Assembly: GCA_019155185.1 (NCBI GenBank)
Contig: CM032798.1
Location: forward strand, 3,361,501 to 3,425,500
Length of the DNA stretch: 64,000 bases
Reading direction: 5' to 3'
From: Beaufortia kweichowensis
Taxonomy: Eukaryota > Chordata > Actinopteri > Cypriniformes > Gastromyzontidae
Both the position numbers and the translations under genes were made by a program. Position 1 is the stretch's first letter. Each line of letters begins with the position of its first letter. This document shows, piece after piece, positions 24,801 to 34,399 of the stretch. Under the pieces are notes generated by a model, which searched no databases, had not been told where the DNA came from, and saw nothing but the letters and a program-made list of their open reading frames with translations.

Positions 24801-27163
24801 AAACATCTTCAAGTCAGCTCTGAGGCAACAATCCAAAGCTAGTATAGACAAACCGTAGCCTACTCACTGCATGACTCACACCATAGAACGCAATGGTACG
24901 AGACGACAGGTTTAAAAGGAACTAAACGCAAGAGCTGGCAAAGGAAAGAACCATCATTCTCACCAGCTGCTATCACCGTTATCATTTTCTCCATTAGAAT
25001 CTCCACCCGGATCTTTATCATTAACCTGCTCCAGTAAAGAAACAGATGCCGCTTTATGGCTGGCTGGACATAGAGGAACACCGAAATCAAGACTGGTAAT
25101 CTAGATTATATTTTAACCAAATTGAAGGACTACAAATGCAACAAGTTTAAATCGCCACATTAGCCATCGTTGCTTCTGTGATGATTGATGCCATTAATGT
25201 AATTTAGTGAAGCAGAATGCAGCCAGAGGGATGAAGATATCATCTATATAATATAGTAAATCCGGTATTGTAATCTTGAAGATTACTATCTGAGAACAGA
25301 ATCTGCACAGTTAGCTGGATCATCACAGTCAGATGATTTAGTTGTGATGGGATATTGATATTGAAACCCATTTTGCTCCACTTTTAATATTCAACAGCAA
25401 CATGAAAATTGAAATTTTCATTAAAAATTGTAAAAGGAACATGAATAAGTAAAAGATTGCGGATAAGAATAAACGTATTTGTCTTTCTGGTTGTATTAGA
25501 TATACACAACCACCCATTTCAAGTCATGAAGCTGACTAAATCTTTTTTTATTTTGGTCAGTTTTGTACTTCATTTACTATAAACACATCACATCTTTAAG
25601 GATCAGTCTTTCACAGTTTTTTCACAGATTTTTAAATGTTTTTGTCTTAGGGTATAATACTCATCACAATAATTGCATTTAGCTATTATGGAAAAGCAAA
25701 CTGTGGTTTTAATGCACACGTTTACATAAAAAACACTTGCTATAAGTCACTATCATGACAAAACAAAGAGGTGGGGGGCTAACACATCCTGGCATAAGAC
25801 CGGAAAATAACCATAACCACGACATCATAGAAATAAACCTAAATCTACATAGGTTAGGTCTGCTTAAATATTTTTAAAAAGACAAGAAGATTTCAAGTTT
25901 ATATGTAATCGTTATTATACGACAGCAAAATTTACAGGAGCTAATGGGAGATTGATGCATGTCCTTTATAGCTTTTGCACATCTAGTACAACCAACAATG
26001 TAGTAATTTGGCATAAAAGGAAATGTTGTAACTGTAAGATCTGTAGTGACCCACAACAATGCTGAATCCAGGAGAACTGTTCTGGTGAGCTTTGCCTCTC
26101 TACTCGAAAGCATCCCAGCCTATCACATCAATTATGGAGGAACCTATATTTGGAACACACACAAAAGCTGTATCTCTACGTCCAAACAAAGCATTATGTG
26201 AGTATAAATAAAACCAATATAGAAAACTATAAGAAAACAGTATCATCCAACACATTTATCTGAAGGTCTTTGAAGAGCATTATTTTGGTAGCAAATTATC
26301 ATCTGAACTAAATCTCTTTGTCCTCTCTTTGTGTCATGTGTCTTAAATATTCAACACCACAGTGCATCAAGTATAGCTTTGAGCATGAAGACATGTTGCC
26401 TACAATAGAGACAAAAGATATATAGGGTATAATATGGAAATGCATGTGAAGTGAGTGGCGCAATGAAATTATCCAATTACTGGCAACCTGATAATGGCTT
26501 CAGTGTGCTGTATTTCCTGGAAGAGCTAACATAAAACACTTAATGTCTGTCTGGAGGCGAATATAAAGCAAAATTGAGCAGAGAAATTATAATAATTCGT
26601 CGTGTCACATGTGAATGGTATTGTTATTGTTGCAGCTGTGTTATTGTACATTGGCTGTAGTGCAAAAAAATATATAATATAATATGCACAAATCTTTCAG
26701 GTACTATTTTTAATGTAATGTGCATTTTTAAAAATTCGTTTTATTATGATAATTGGCCACTATTCAAAACGATTAAAAATATCTATCATATAAAAGAAAA
26801 GTGTGCATTGCTTCTTTAATGACTAATTTATGCATCTCTACAATATTTAACATTTGACCCACATCTTATAAAACCATTACAATTGATCTTTCCAGGCATC
26901 AGCAACATCTACCCAAAACCCGCGCGTAAAGATGAACCTGCGCTAAAACGTGTCCATATATAGACGCTGAATGAAATAGTTTTACGCGCTGCCAGCGGTG
27001 CTGAGGATGGTGGACATGTCATCTCCTCTCCACATACCTCGACGATAAACGTCTTCTCTTCTCCACACACAGACACGACCCAGAAGAGGATGTGGAAATA
27101 GCATGTTTTCCAACAGAATCCCGGGAGTCCCGTCCTTCTCCCTCTGGCTCCCACCCCCGCCAT
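9833..27163 (-). CDS. mmp24: Membrane-type matrix metalloproteinase 24 (MT5-MMP), complete
   Basis: Nine minus-strand exons join in frame to 606 residues: 27163-27038, 18575-18427, 18136-18020, 16755-16451, 14491-14330, 13793-13576, 13375-13237, 12291-12025 and 10170-9833. ATG 27163 is the first Met after an in-frame TAA. Order of parts: signal segment in a short exon 1 (hydrophobic FHILFWVVSVCG); prodomain with cysteine switch PRCGVPD (Cys99); furin site RRRRNKR ending at 115; catalytic domain with zinc site HELGHALGLEH (His242, 246, 252) and Met-turn Met260; proline-rich hinge; four-blade hemopexin domain between Cys341 and Cys530; transmembrane helix about 563-586; cytoplasmic tail ending PVQEWV, a PDZ-ligand-like end. 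The TM and tail (CILSLCILVLVYTIFQFKNK) are diagnostic for MMP24. It cleaves pericellular proteins, notably cadherins, in neural tissue. Human MMP24 is 645 aa; the difference is mostly the signal and pro region. The second, juxtamembrane furin motif is degenerate here. Confidence 0.97.
10171..12024 (-). other. mmp24: mmp24 intron 8
   Basis: Intron between the last two coding exons, with GTGAGT donor and CTCCAG acceptor. It contains a short AC-rich stretch near 10880-10890 and AT-rich unique sequence. No exon or named repeat recognised. Confidence 0.7.
12292..18426 (-). other. mmp24: mmp24 introns 2 to 7
   Basis: These introns (12292-13236, 13376-13575, 13794-14329, 14492-16450, 16756-18019, 18137-18426) are AT-rich. 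They hold short simple-sequence tracts such as AAT triplets near 16265 and pyrimidine-rich ATCC tracts near 15800-15960, plus one SINE-tail remnant listed separately. No further coding exon was seen. Confidence 0.6.
13177..13215 (+). mobile_element. SINE 3'-tail remnant
   Basis: The segment 'ttgctttggataaaagc' followed by an AT-rich end resembles the 3' tail of the tRNA-derived fish SINE found more fully at 21475-21612. It lies in an mmp24 intron only about 20 bases from a splice donor. Confidence 0.45.
20110..20480. mobile_element. Possible MITE-like repeat
   Basis: The stretch carries repeated phrases such as 'agtatatagtacgcacactctgcacagtatgc' (in parts), 'cccacaatgcaatgcgc' and later 'atacgatatagtac'. 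Such phrases resemble a widespread non-autonomous fish DNA element. The ends are not defined and I cannot name the family. Confidence 0.3.
21475..21612 (+). mobile_element. tRNA-derived SINE
   Basis: A polymerase III B-box (ggttcaattcc, 21516-21526) follows a degraded A-box-like region. The element ends in 'ggataaaagcatctgccaaatgc' type sequence, split here at position 21578-21600, which is the common 3' tail of fish tRNA-derived SINEs. Divergence from a clean A box suggests an old copy. It lies in mmp24 intron 1. Confidence 0.65.
24476..24518. repeat. (TA)n followed by (TTA)n microsatellite
   Basis: About twelve TA units run directly into a TTA/ATT triplet tract inside mmp24 intron 1. Confidence 0.9.
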
Positions 27164-27374
27164 GACCGTCCCCAAATTCCCCCCACTGTCCACCGTTGAT
27201 TTCCAGGCTTGTGTCCTGTGTCTTTATGATTTTAGAAAAGAATGGGGCTCGTATATTCCTGATTATCCTGTCCAAAGTCGAGCTTTAAATGCGCAATGCC
27301 ATTGTGCGCTTCGTTCAGATGATGCTCCGCTTCTGATGCTCTCGGGCGAATGCTGCACCTTCAGCGCTCACATC
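27164..27374 (-). promoter_or_regulatory. mmp24: mmp24 5' UTR and proximal promoter region
   Basis: Sequence upstream of the mmp24 ATG is richer in G+C and CpG than its surroundings, as is exon 1. The in-frame TAA upstream of ATG 27163 shows this part is untranslated. No TATA box was recognised and the start site is not fixed. Confidence 0.45.
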
Positions 27375-27610
27375 CCCGCGCGCTGCGAGATTCGGTTCAT
27401 TTCAGAACTTATTCGACCAAGCGAATCGGTTCTTTGAATTCATTGGAATCAATGAATCGTTACTCGTTTAACCTATTGGTTTCATTGGTTGTTGCTTTAG
27501 TGCTCCACTACGATGAATACATCAAACAATTCAAACCGAATTACACGATTCGCGACGTCCGATTCATTAAAAGGAATCAAACAAACGATTCGTTTAAGAT
27601 TCGGACGTCA
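27375..27610. repeat. gaatcg/gattcg-rich interspersed repeat
   Basis: The motif gaatcg and its complement, with 'ggttc' and 'cattgg' spacers, recurs many times (for example near 27390, 27422, 27455, 27548 and 27590) in both orientations. This pattern is typical of a common fish DNA-transposon-derived repeat. It separates the mmp24 promoter from the next element. Family name not assigned. Confidence 0.45.
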
Positions 27611-27639
27611 CTACGAGCTCCGCAGATAAATAACTATAA

Positions 27640-27795
27640 ACCTTACGGAAAAAAACTATGGTTTTATTACAGTAACCACAGGTTAATTATGGTATTTGTA
27701 GTTAAACCATATAACAACTAATTAAACATCGTCTCACTACAGGAACCATAGTTGAACTATGATAATTGTAGTAAAACTCTGGTAAAAAAGGTAAT
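27640..27795. mobile_element. Palindromic MITE-like cluster (actatggtt / accatagtt)
   Basis: Copies of actatggtt, taaccacag, gtagttaaaccat and accatagttgaactatg alternate in direct and inverted order over 150 bases, as in foldback MITEs common in cyprinid genomes. Boundaries are approximate. Confidence 0.45.
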
Positions 27796-27914
27796 CTCTC
27801 ACACACATTTTATGATTACTATTGTTTTGTTTTAAATATAGTTAATGTCCTCAGGAATTTATGCTGCTTTAAACACTTTTGTGAACTTTTATCATATTAT
27901 AAACTGAAAAGTAA

Positions 27915-28446
27915 ACCGAGTCACGTGACGCAAATGAGCTCAAATGATTGGCAGGCGTGTAGCATTAGTTCATTGTTGGCGGGCATATTTCCACCTCATA
28001 GCAGCAACACCTTGTGCGATTGAAACAATTCTTTGTTAAAGTAATTTTTTGCAACAAAAATGGATTTCTATGTTGTTATTCAATACACTCAACATGAGGT
28101 ATGATGTGAATGTATAAATTGAAATATGAATTATATATTTGATTACCATTGAACTGTATTGCTGTCTCTCCAAACAGCAAAATCAGAAGTCTGGGTGATA
28201 AGAGACAACAGCATGCTTTATGGCAGGAAAAAGGTCTCCAGCGGGGAGAAATCGGAAGTCAGAGAGACCGGCGGCCGTGTGGCTGAGTGCACCACCTGGC
28301 CATGAGGCACTAAATCTGGGTCACAGCGTTCAGAGCCTACACCAACCCTGGAGATGCTGAAATCTGTGAACAATGGGATGAAGTCCAGAGCTTCCAAAGA
28401 TGAGCAACAGGGGAGGCCTGAGTTCTAACAGTCTCTCCATCTGGAG
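27915..28446 (+). other. Candidate short transcription unit (promoter plus two exon-like blocks)
   Basis: An E-box/CRE-like 'tcacgtgacg' and an inverted CCAAT (gattggc) at 27920-27955 precede an ATG at 28060 in an excellent context (acaaaaATGg). The frame MDFYVVIQYTQHE runs to a donor GAG then GTATGA at 28098/28099. A good acceptor ends at 28177, followed by a GC-richer block to a possible donor at about 28446. Joined this way the frame stops after only 19 codons, so it may be a lncRNA, a micropeptide or chance. It would be divergent from mmp24, with start regions about 0.7 kb apart. No similarity recognised. Confidence 0.25.
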
Positions 28447-28808
28447 GTGTGTTAAAGCAAACAAGAGCAGAAAATATACACACCTGACATACAAAGCAAA
28501 ACACATTTAAATCATACTTAATGTGAAATCATACTCATTGAATATAATAACGTTTTAATTTCAATTTAATTTCTAACCCCTCCATAAGTTATACACAGTT
28601 ACAAGAATGGTTATGTGGATAAAGTAGTACATATTTTGTATCAGATTAACAAGAAACTGAGAGAGAATAATGTAAATAACAACAAATAATGTAGAAATAA
28701 AGCATGTCTTCATGGCGTGTCCATAAAACACAGTGTTACTCTGGCACTGAAGTGTGAATCTTAAACAGGCCAAAAACACATTTCACCCACTCAGCAACCA
28801 ACAGCATC

Positions 28809-28811
<3 letters not shown>

Positions 28812-28895
<84 letters not shown>
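28812..28895. repeat. (AG)42 microsatellite
   Basis: An uninterrupted AG dinucleotide tract of about 84 bases. Open frames reading Arg-Glu or Ser-Leu repeats across it are artefacts of the repeat. Confidence 0.97.
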
Positions 28896-28898
<3 letters not shown>

Positions 28899-31069
28899 AC
28901 CATCTGTGTCTCTCGCCCACATCTCACCTTTTTCACTGTTCTAGATTTAACAATTAGCACTTCATTGCAGGACATGTCCTACTTTTATAGTCCGAGTTGT
29001 GTAAACAAAAGTTTATTCTCTGAAAGATTGGTTTGTACTGATCGCTGCCAATGTCAACCCTAATGTACAATCGCTGGATTCTGGTATGCCTAAATCACAG
29101 CGAAAAACATCTTTTCCCGTTGTTGCATGTGTATATGTACCATACAGAAATGGCATCAATCAATCGATTCAAGACCTCAGCTTCCGAATGCATTTCAAAC
29201 ATGTAACATTGTTTGTGCGATGACGTACCTGGCCTCGGTTCAACAGCTAAACGCATTACGTGTGTATATTGGTGAGTCATCGTAGGTCTGGGAGACATTA
29301 AACTGATTGTATGTTTCAAAACATTTGGAGTAAAAACTAATCAACCCAATCTTTTCTTCCTGTTTTCTCCCTGGCCTCTAAAGGTCACTGAATGGTAGAT
29401 AGCTGTCCATTATAGCAGATCTGAAGTCAGTCGTATGTTTTGGAGAATACTGATGTCCGCATGTTACAATTTTGCCTAATTCAGCTTTACAACAGTGCCC
29501 TCCCCACAGAAACCAAGACATCTGTAGCTTCAAATGAGTTCTGAACATCATCTACCGAATCGCACAATATGATGATTAGAGTAAAAATACACAAAAAGAC
29601 TAACTTTAAAGAAATATGTCAGCATTTTGACACCATAATAATTATATTTAAAATGTCATTTATATAGTTAAACAATATTCAGATAAAACTCTTTGTCACC
29701 ACAAGGGTTCTCTGTAACTCTGTCAGAACATTTTCTGAATGAAGGATTGAACCGTGGACCATGAAAACCTTTTTACTAAATACTAAACTGTGAATAAAAA
29801 TTGAATAGTTGATAGCTTTACTGTACTTTGCTGCACTTTCAAGAAACTTTTGTTTTAAAGACGGATAAAAAAGTGAGCATAAAAGCTTTTGCTGAATAAA
29901 TCATTCACATTCAATATTATTTTAACTTCAGTAGTGTACAGTCAGTCAGATATTATTGCACAATAAATATCACACTGTCTATATTTATTTATACAATTAA
30001 GTCAGTTGAATATTGAAGCCTTTTTACACTACAGATCAATCTCTTGTAGAAACCTTTTACAAAGACAACAGCGCCACCTCTGTTTAACAACAGTAAATGA
30101 TATACTTTACAGCACATGTGTACATCTGTTAATCTGTAACTCTGGGTGCTATGAACTCAACTTCTGACTATACAGAGTAAATAGTTTCATGTAAAGGAAA
30201 AAGCAAGTTACAACATTTCAGCCCTACCTCTCCAAAAAGTCTTTCAACAATCTTTCAACACAAATTAAACAGTGCCTGCAGAACCAAACCACAAAGTGCT
30301 TAACATTTCTTTAGATAACTCTCAGAAAAAAAAACTTGTGTATGTAATATGAGTCATATTTAAACCCAAATGTCAAGCGAGGATTAATTAAAAATATATA
30401 TATATTTACTTCGTTTTTTTCTTAGTGCAGCTTCTTATTCTTGTAATACAGTTGAAAAGAACTGATCAAGAAAAGATTGCAACAAAAGTTCCCAAGTTTT
30501 TTGCCCAAAAATATTATTGTGTGCACTCATTATAACAAAGCTTTGGAACATGACAAAATTAATTCTCAGCACAAATGAATCATCTTGCCAGATATCACAG
30601 CAAATAAATAAACACATCTCCAGTTTGCTGACTGCGATGCATTTTCACCAGAAGCCGATTAGCTCTCAGAAACAGGGAGCCACTGTTCAAACCCACGGAT
30701 ATTTGGCAACCTTTCAGTCGACTGGCTTAACCGCATACTTCCACTGTAAAGCATCTTGAAATGTCAACCCTGTCCTACAGCTTCACGTTACTCCAGAAAG
30801 CTCTAAACATTCTGTATCCTTGTAACTTTCAGAGCAATCGGTCATCTTATTAAGTGCATGGACTGTAACATACTGTATTATTGTAAATGTGGTCAGGAGA
30901 AAATGAGGCAAGCTGTGATTCGCCCCGTTTCTGAGGGCTTTGATGTAGCTTGTTAAAGAACCTTAAAGGTCTTTGTCAGTCAATCCTGGGAGGGTGCGAT
31001 GAGAAAAAACATTTAGTACTATAGATGGTATAGTCGTAAAATATGTGAAAAATTTGGACATACCTACTC

Positions 31070-31132
31070 CATCCTTTTATTCATTTCTATGCTGCTTGTC
31101 CTGCGTAGGGTCATGGGGAGGATTGGAGAGTA
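31070..31132 (+). repeat. Interspersed repeat fragment
   Basis: The phrase 'ctgcttgtcctgcgtagggtcatgg' (31091-31115) matches the beginning of a very common fish repeat whose later part appears at 62771-62830. Only a fragment remains. Confidence 0.4.
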
Positions 31133-32569
31133 CCGAAGGGAGGGAAACACAAAGACACAAAGATAGACAAACAATTGCTTAAATCCTTTGACATTGAGTA
31201 TATACTAAAAATGCATGTGTATACCTTAAAAATAGGTACAAATTTGTCTTTGTCTTTACAGAAAATTTGAATAAGGAAAAGTTTAGAAAAAAATAAAATA
31301 GTTTCTCATAAGCGATGTGCTGTTTAAAATAATAATCCTAAACTTGCAGTCTAAATGCAATGATTCACTTCTTTCTTTTGCTACTACATGTGAATCATTC
31401 CACTGTCATACTTCTAATGCCATTTTTGATCTCTTATTGAATGTGTCAAACACATTTACTTTAAAACATTTGTGCGGTTAAAGGTGAGGAGGAAATCAGT
31501 TCGTCCTAATAATAGGGTAAATATATTGTTGTGACCAATAGAGAAACAATACATCCGAGTATTACAAGGAAGAGCTTTAGCAAAGAAAACAAACATCAAC
31601 ATGCCTCTGAAACAAAACCAACGTGACATTGCTCAATAAAATCTGTCAGAAGATTGAAACCAGTTCAACTACAGATGTAAAGAGTATATGCAATAGCTCA
31701 TACAGTCCTTTTAGCTAAAAGTTATTACATTTGGATAAAATAACACAAACACTTTGTGACTAACACAAAAGTCTTTGTGTTGACTTTCTTGACTTGAAAT
31801 CTTGTATTCAAGTTAAGATGAGGCCAGAACACATTAAAGCTTTGAAAAACTACCTGCAAGTTTTCCGCCGACTACATAAAAGTCACAAAGGAGGTATTAA
31901 AACATTTCACACAATCTTCTAACAAAGACACATCTATCAACTGATTCAAGACGAGACATGGACTGTATTGTGTTTGCTTTCAGATATGTTACTGTGACAC
32001 TACATGGCTGCTCATCTTTGTCTCTTTGACTTTGAGAATGGTTAATGATGAGGCCCGTATCTGAAACAAGACCAAGAGAATCAAGTTACTTTCTCAGGCC
32101 TGTGAACAGACAACAAAGCAGGTCAGCAGTCTGACTGTAAATCCAGCTGATCCTCCACACTGTACCAAACAATGATGTATTTAGCCTTTAATTGCTTACT
32201 AGTTTATGAAGATACACTGGACGGCACACTTCCCTCTGCCAAACTCATCAGGTGATTTTGCTTTAAGGGCACTTGTTGCATGAACCTTAATCTCATTAAA
32301 CCATCTCATTCATTTAGGCCTTATGCCTAAATCAAAGGTATTTAGGATCATGAGTAACATGAGAATGTCAAAAATTTTGACTGGTTTTGTTGAAAGGCAA
32401 AAACTATACCAGAATTAATAGTTTTTCAGTTAAAGACATACACACAATAAAAGAACGTGGTTCAACAGAAACCAAACAATTCTGTCAAACAAACAAACCA
32501 TTATAATTAGAGTTTCCAACCATTCACACCCCAAAATGTCACATAATTCATTTTAACGGTTTAATGTGA

Positions 32570-32790
32570 CCGTCATGTTAAAGGCCCATTTACGACAAGA
32601 ATGATAATTATATAGATAACTATAATAGCAGCAATAATATTTATGTTCAGCATGAGTTTGCGTGTTGTAGTTTTTACATTTTAAATGCGCTGGCCCTTTA
32701 AATTCAAATACATTTTTATTGGCTATAATATCAAGTATAATATTTCATCAGCTGCATAAAAATGCTGTGAAAGTGTTCCCACTAATATTG
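32570..32790. mobile_element. Possible DNA-transposon (MITE) fragment
   Basis: 'aaggcccatttacgacaagaatgataa', read in part, followed by 'gataactataat' and 'gttcagcatgagtttgcg', resembles a non-autonomous element common in cyprinids. Divergent and without clear ends, so low confidence. Confidence 0.3.
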
Positions 32791-33744
32791 TTCCTCTGTA
32801 ATGTTATTATTATACTTGTGTTGTGGATGCTGGTATTCTCTTTTCAGTTCTAACAATTTTTAAAACTTTATTTTGATACTTTTAGGTCCTTGGTGTGATT
32901 AGGCCTTATAACCTTTACTATGTAGACAGAGATAATTCTCATTAAAATTAAGTGGAACACTGCTTGTACCTCCATTTAAATCTGTTTTAGACAAAAGAGA
33001 AAAAAATGAAGTTTATTGATTTTTCTGTTGGTAACACTGTTAGAAAAGTTATCAAAGTCACACATTACAGATGTAAAAAGTAAGTCTATACATTGTATCC
33101 ACATCTAAAACACCCCACAAAAAGTCATGCTAATAAATCATATTTTATCATTTTGTGCCTGTACACATTTACGATTAAAAAACAATTTGATAAACAAGAG
33201 GCATTGAATGCATAAATAACCAAAGACAAAACCTAGGCACTGACTAACTTACTGGTAATGAACCAGTAATGTCTAATAGCTGTGGGGAGGTTCAAGGCCT
33301 CAGAAAAACATATTTGTAGCTGGTATTCAGCAGGTGTGTGCCTTTTATGGCTTGGGTAACAAAGATGAGTAAAAATTTTCTTTTTTTTCTCAGAATACAT
33401 TATGTTTTATGAAAGTTAAAATAAGATCTTTGTTCTCTTTCACTATAGGGATTTACATTTTTCTCTGTTATATTAAGTTACCATTTATTGAAAGAAGCCG
33501 ATTCTGGTGAGCTTCAAAATCTCAATTTAAACTTATTTCAAAGTCCTTATTTAAAGCTCAAGTATTCACAGTATTCCTAGACAAAAAGCATGTAGATTAA
33601 GAATGTGCTAGAGAACTAATCTAACCGGTTTGGAGTCAAAATCGACTCCAACACAAGAACACGTCAAGCACGTGTTTATAAGCTAACAAATGCCCGTTAG
33701 CATTCAGAGGCACGAGGTTGGTTATCACAAACACTTCTATTCAC

Positions 33745-34399
33745 TTTATTTATACAAGCGCTGGTAAAATATGTATGAAAAGGTAAAAAGCTTATTCTTC
33801 ATTTAATAAGAATATTAAAACGTTTATTAGCAATTAGCTTGTATTGCATCAGAGTCTACGCCTCATGAAAGTAATATAGTACTTATCCAGGCTAGTCAAG
33901 CTAGACGCTAAACGTACGTCTCTTAAACGCATATCTTTAATGAATCACATTCTAGTACAAATACATGAGAACATTTGGAAGACTACAGGGCTGTAACCCC
34001 CAAAAACGATGCTATCCAAGGGTAATACTTACTGGCAGATCGACTACATCTGCTTTGCTGGCTAATGTGACGAATAGAAAAACAACATTAAGAGATAAAA
34101 ATGCCCCATGTTTTGTACCTAGTAGGTTTTATATACAGTGCATAAACACTACCAATAGTACGTTGTACTAATGCTGCTTGTGAATTTTAAGAATAATTGC
34201 TTTTACGAGATGAGCAAAGATTTCTTCCCAGAATTCAAGGCAGTATTTAGTAGTCTCATACTCTTTCATTGTCTTTTAAAATACAAATTCCAAGACAACG
34301 CATATTTCATCTTCCGTTTCTAGTTGTCTACATAGATACTGTCTGATATGTACATAAAGTTCAAGAAAGATCGAGCAAACAGGGCCAGTACATGATGTG
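33745..34399 (-). other. fam83c: fam83c 3' UTR with candidate poly(A) signal
   Basis: Minus-strand AATAAA at 33750-33745 lies about 650 nt past the fam83c stop, the first strong hexamer in this direction. The plus-strand ORF at 33965-34171 within it has no similarity and is treated as chance. Confidence 0.4.

Larger units (their letters stand above)
18576..27037 (-). other. mmp24: mmp24 intron 1 (8.5 kb)
   Basis: The largest intron of the window, bounded by GTATGT donor and TTCTCAG acceptor. Phase is zero, so exon 1 (ending in VE) joins directly to exon 2 (TWLKNYGYLL). It contains a MITE-like stretch, a SINE, TA/TTA microsatellites and long AT-rich unique sequence. Large first introns are a usual place for tissue-specific enhancers, but none can be defined here by eye. 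Confidence 0.65.
28447..33744. other. Intergenic region between mmp24 and fam83c
   Basis: Apart from the microsatellite and the repeat fragments listed separately, this 5.3 kb is AT-rich. No exon-like or conserved reading frame was recognised on either strand. Confidence 0.5.

Noticed and set aside
28736..28975. ORFs reading Ser-Leu or Arg-Glu repeats on both strands
   Set aside because: They are translations of the AG microsatellite at 28812-28895.
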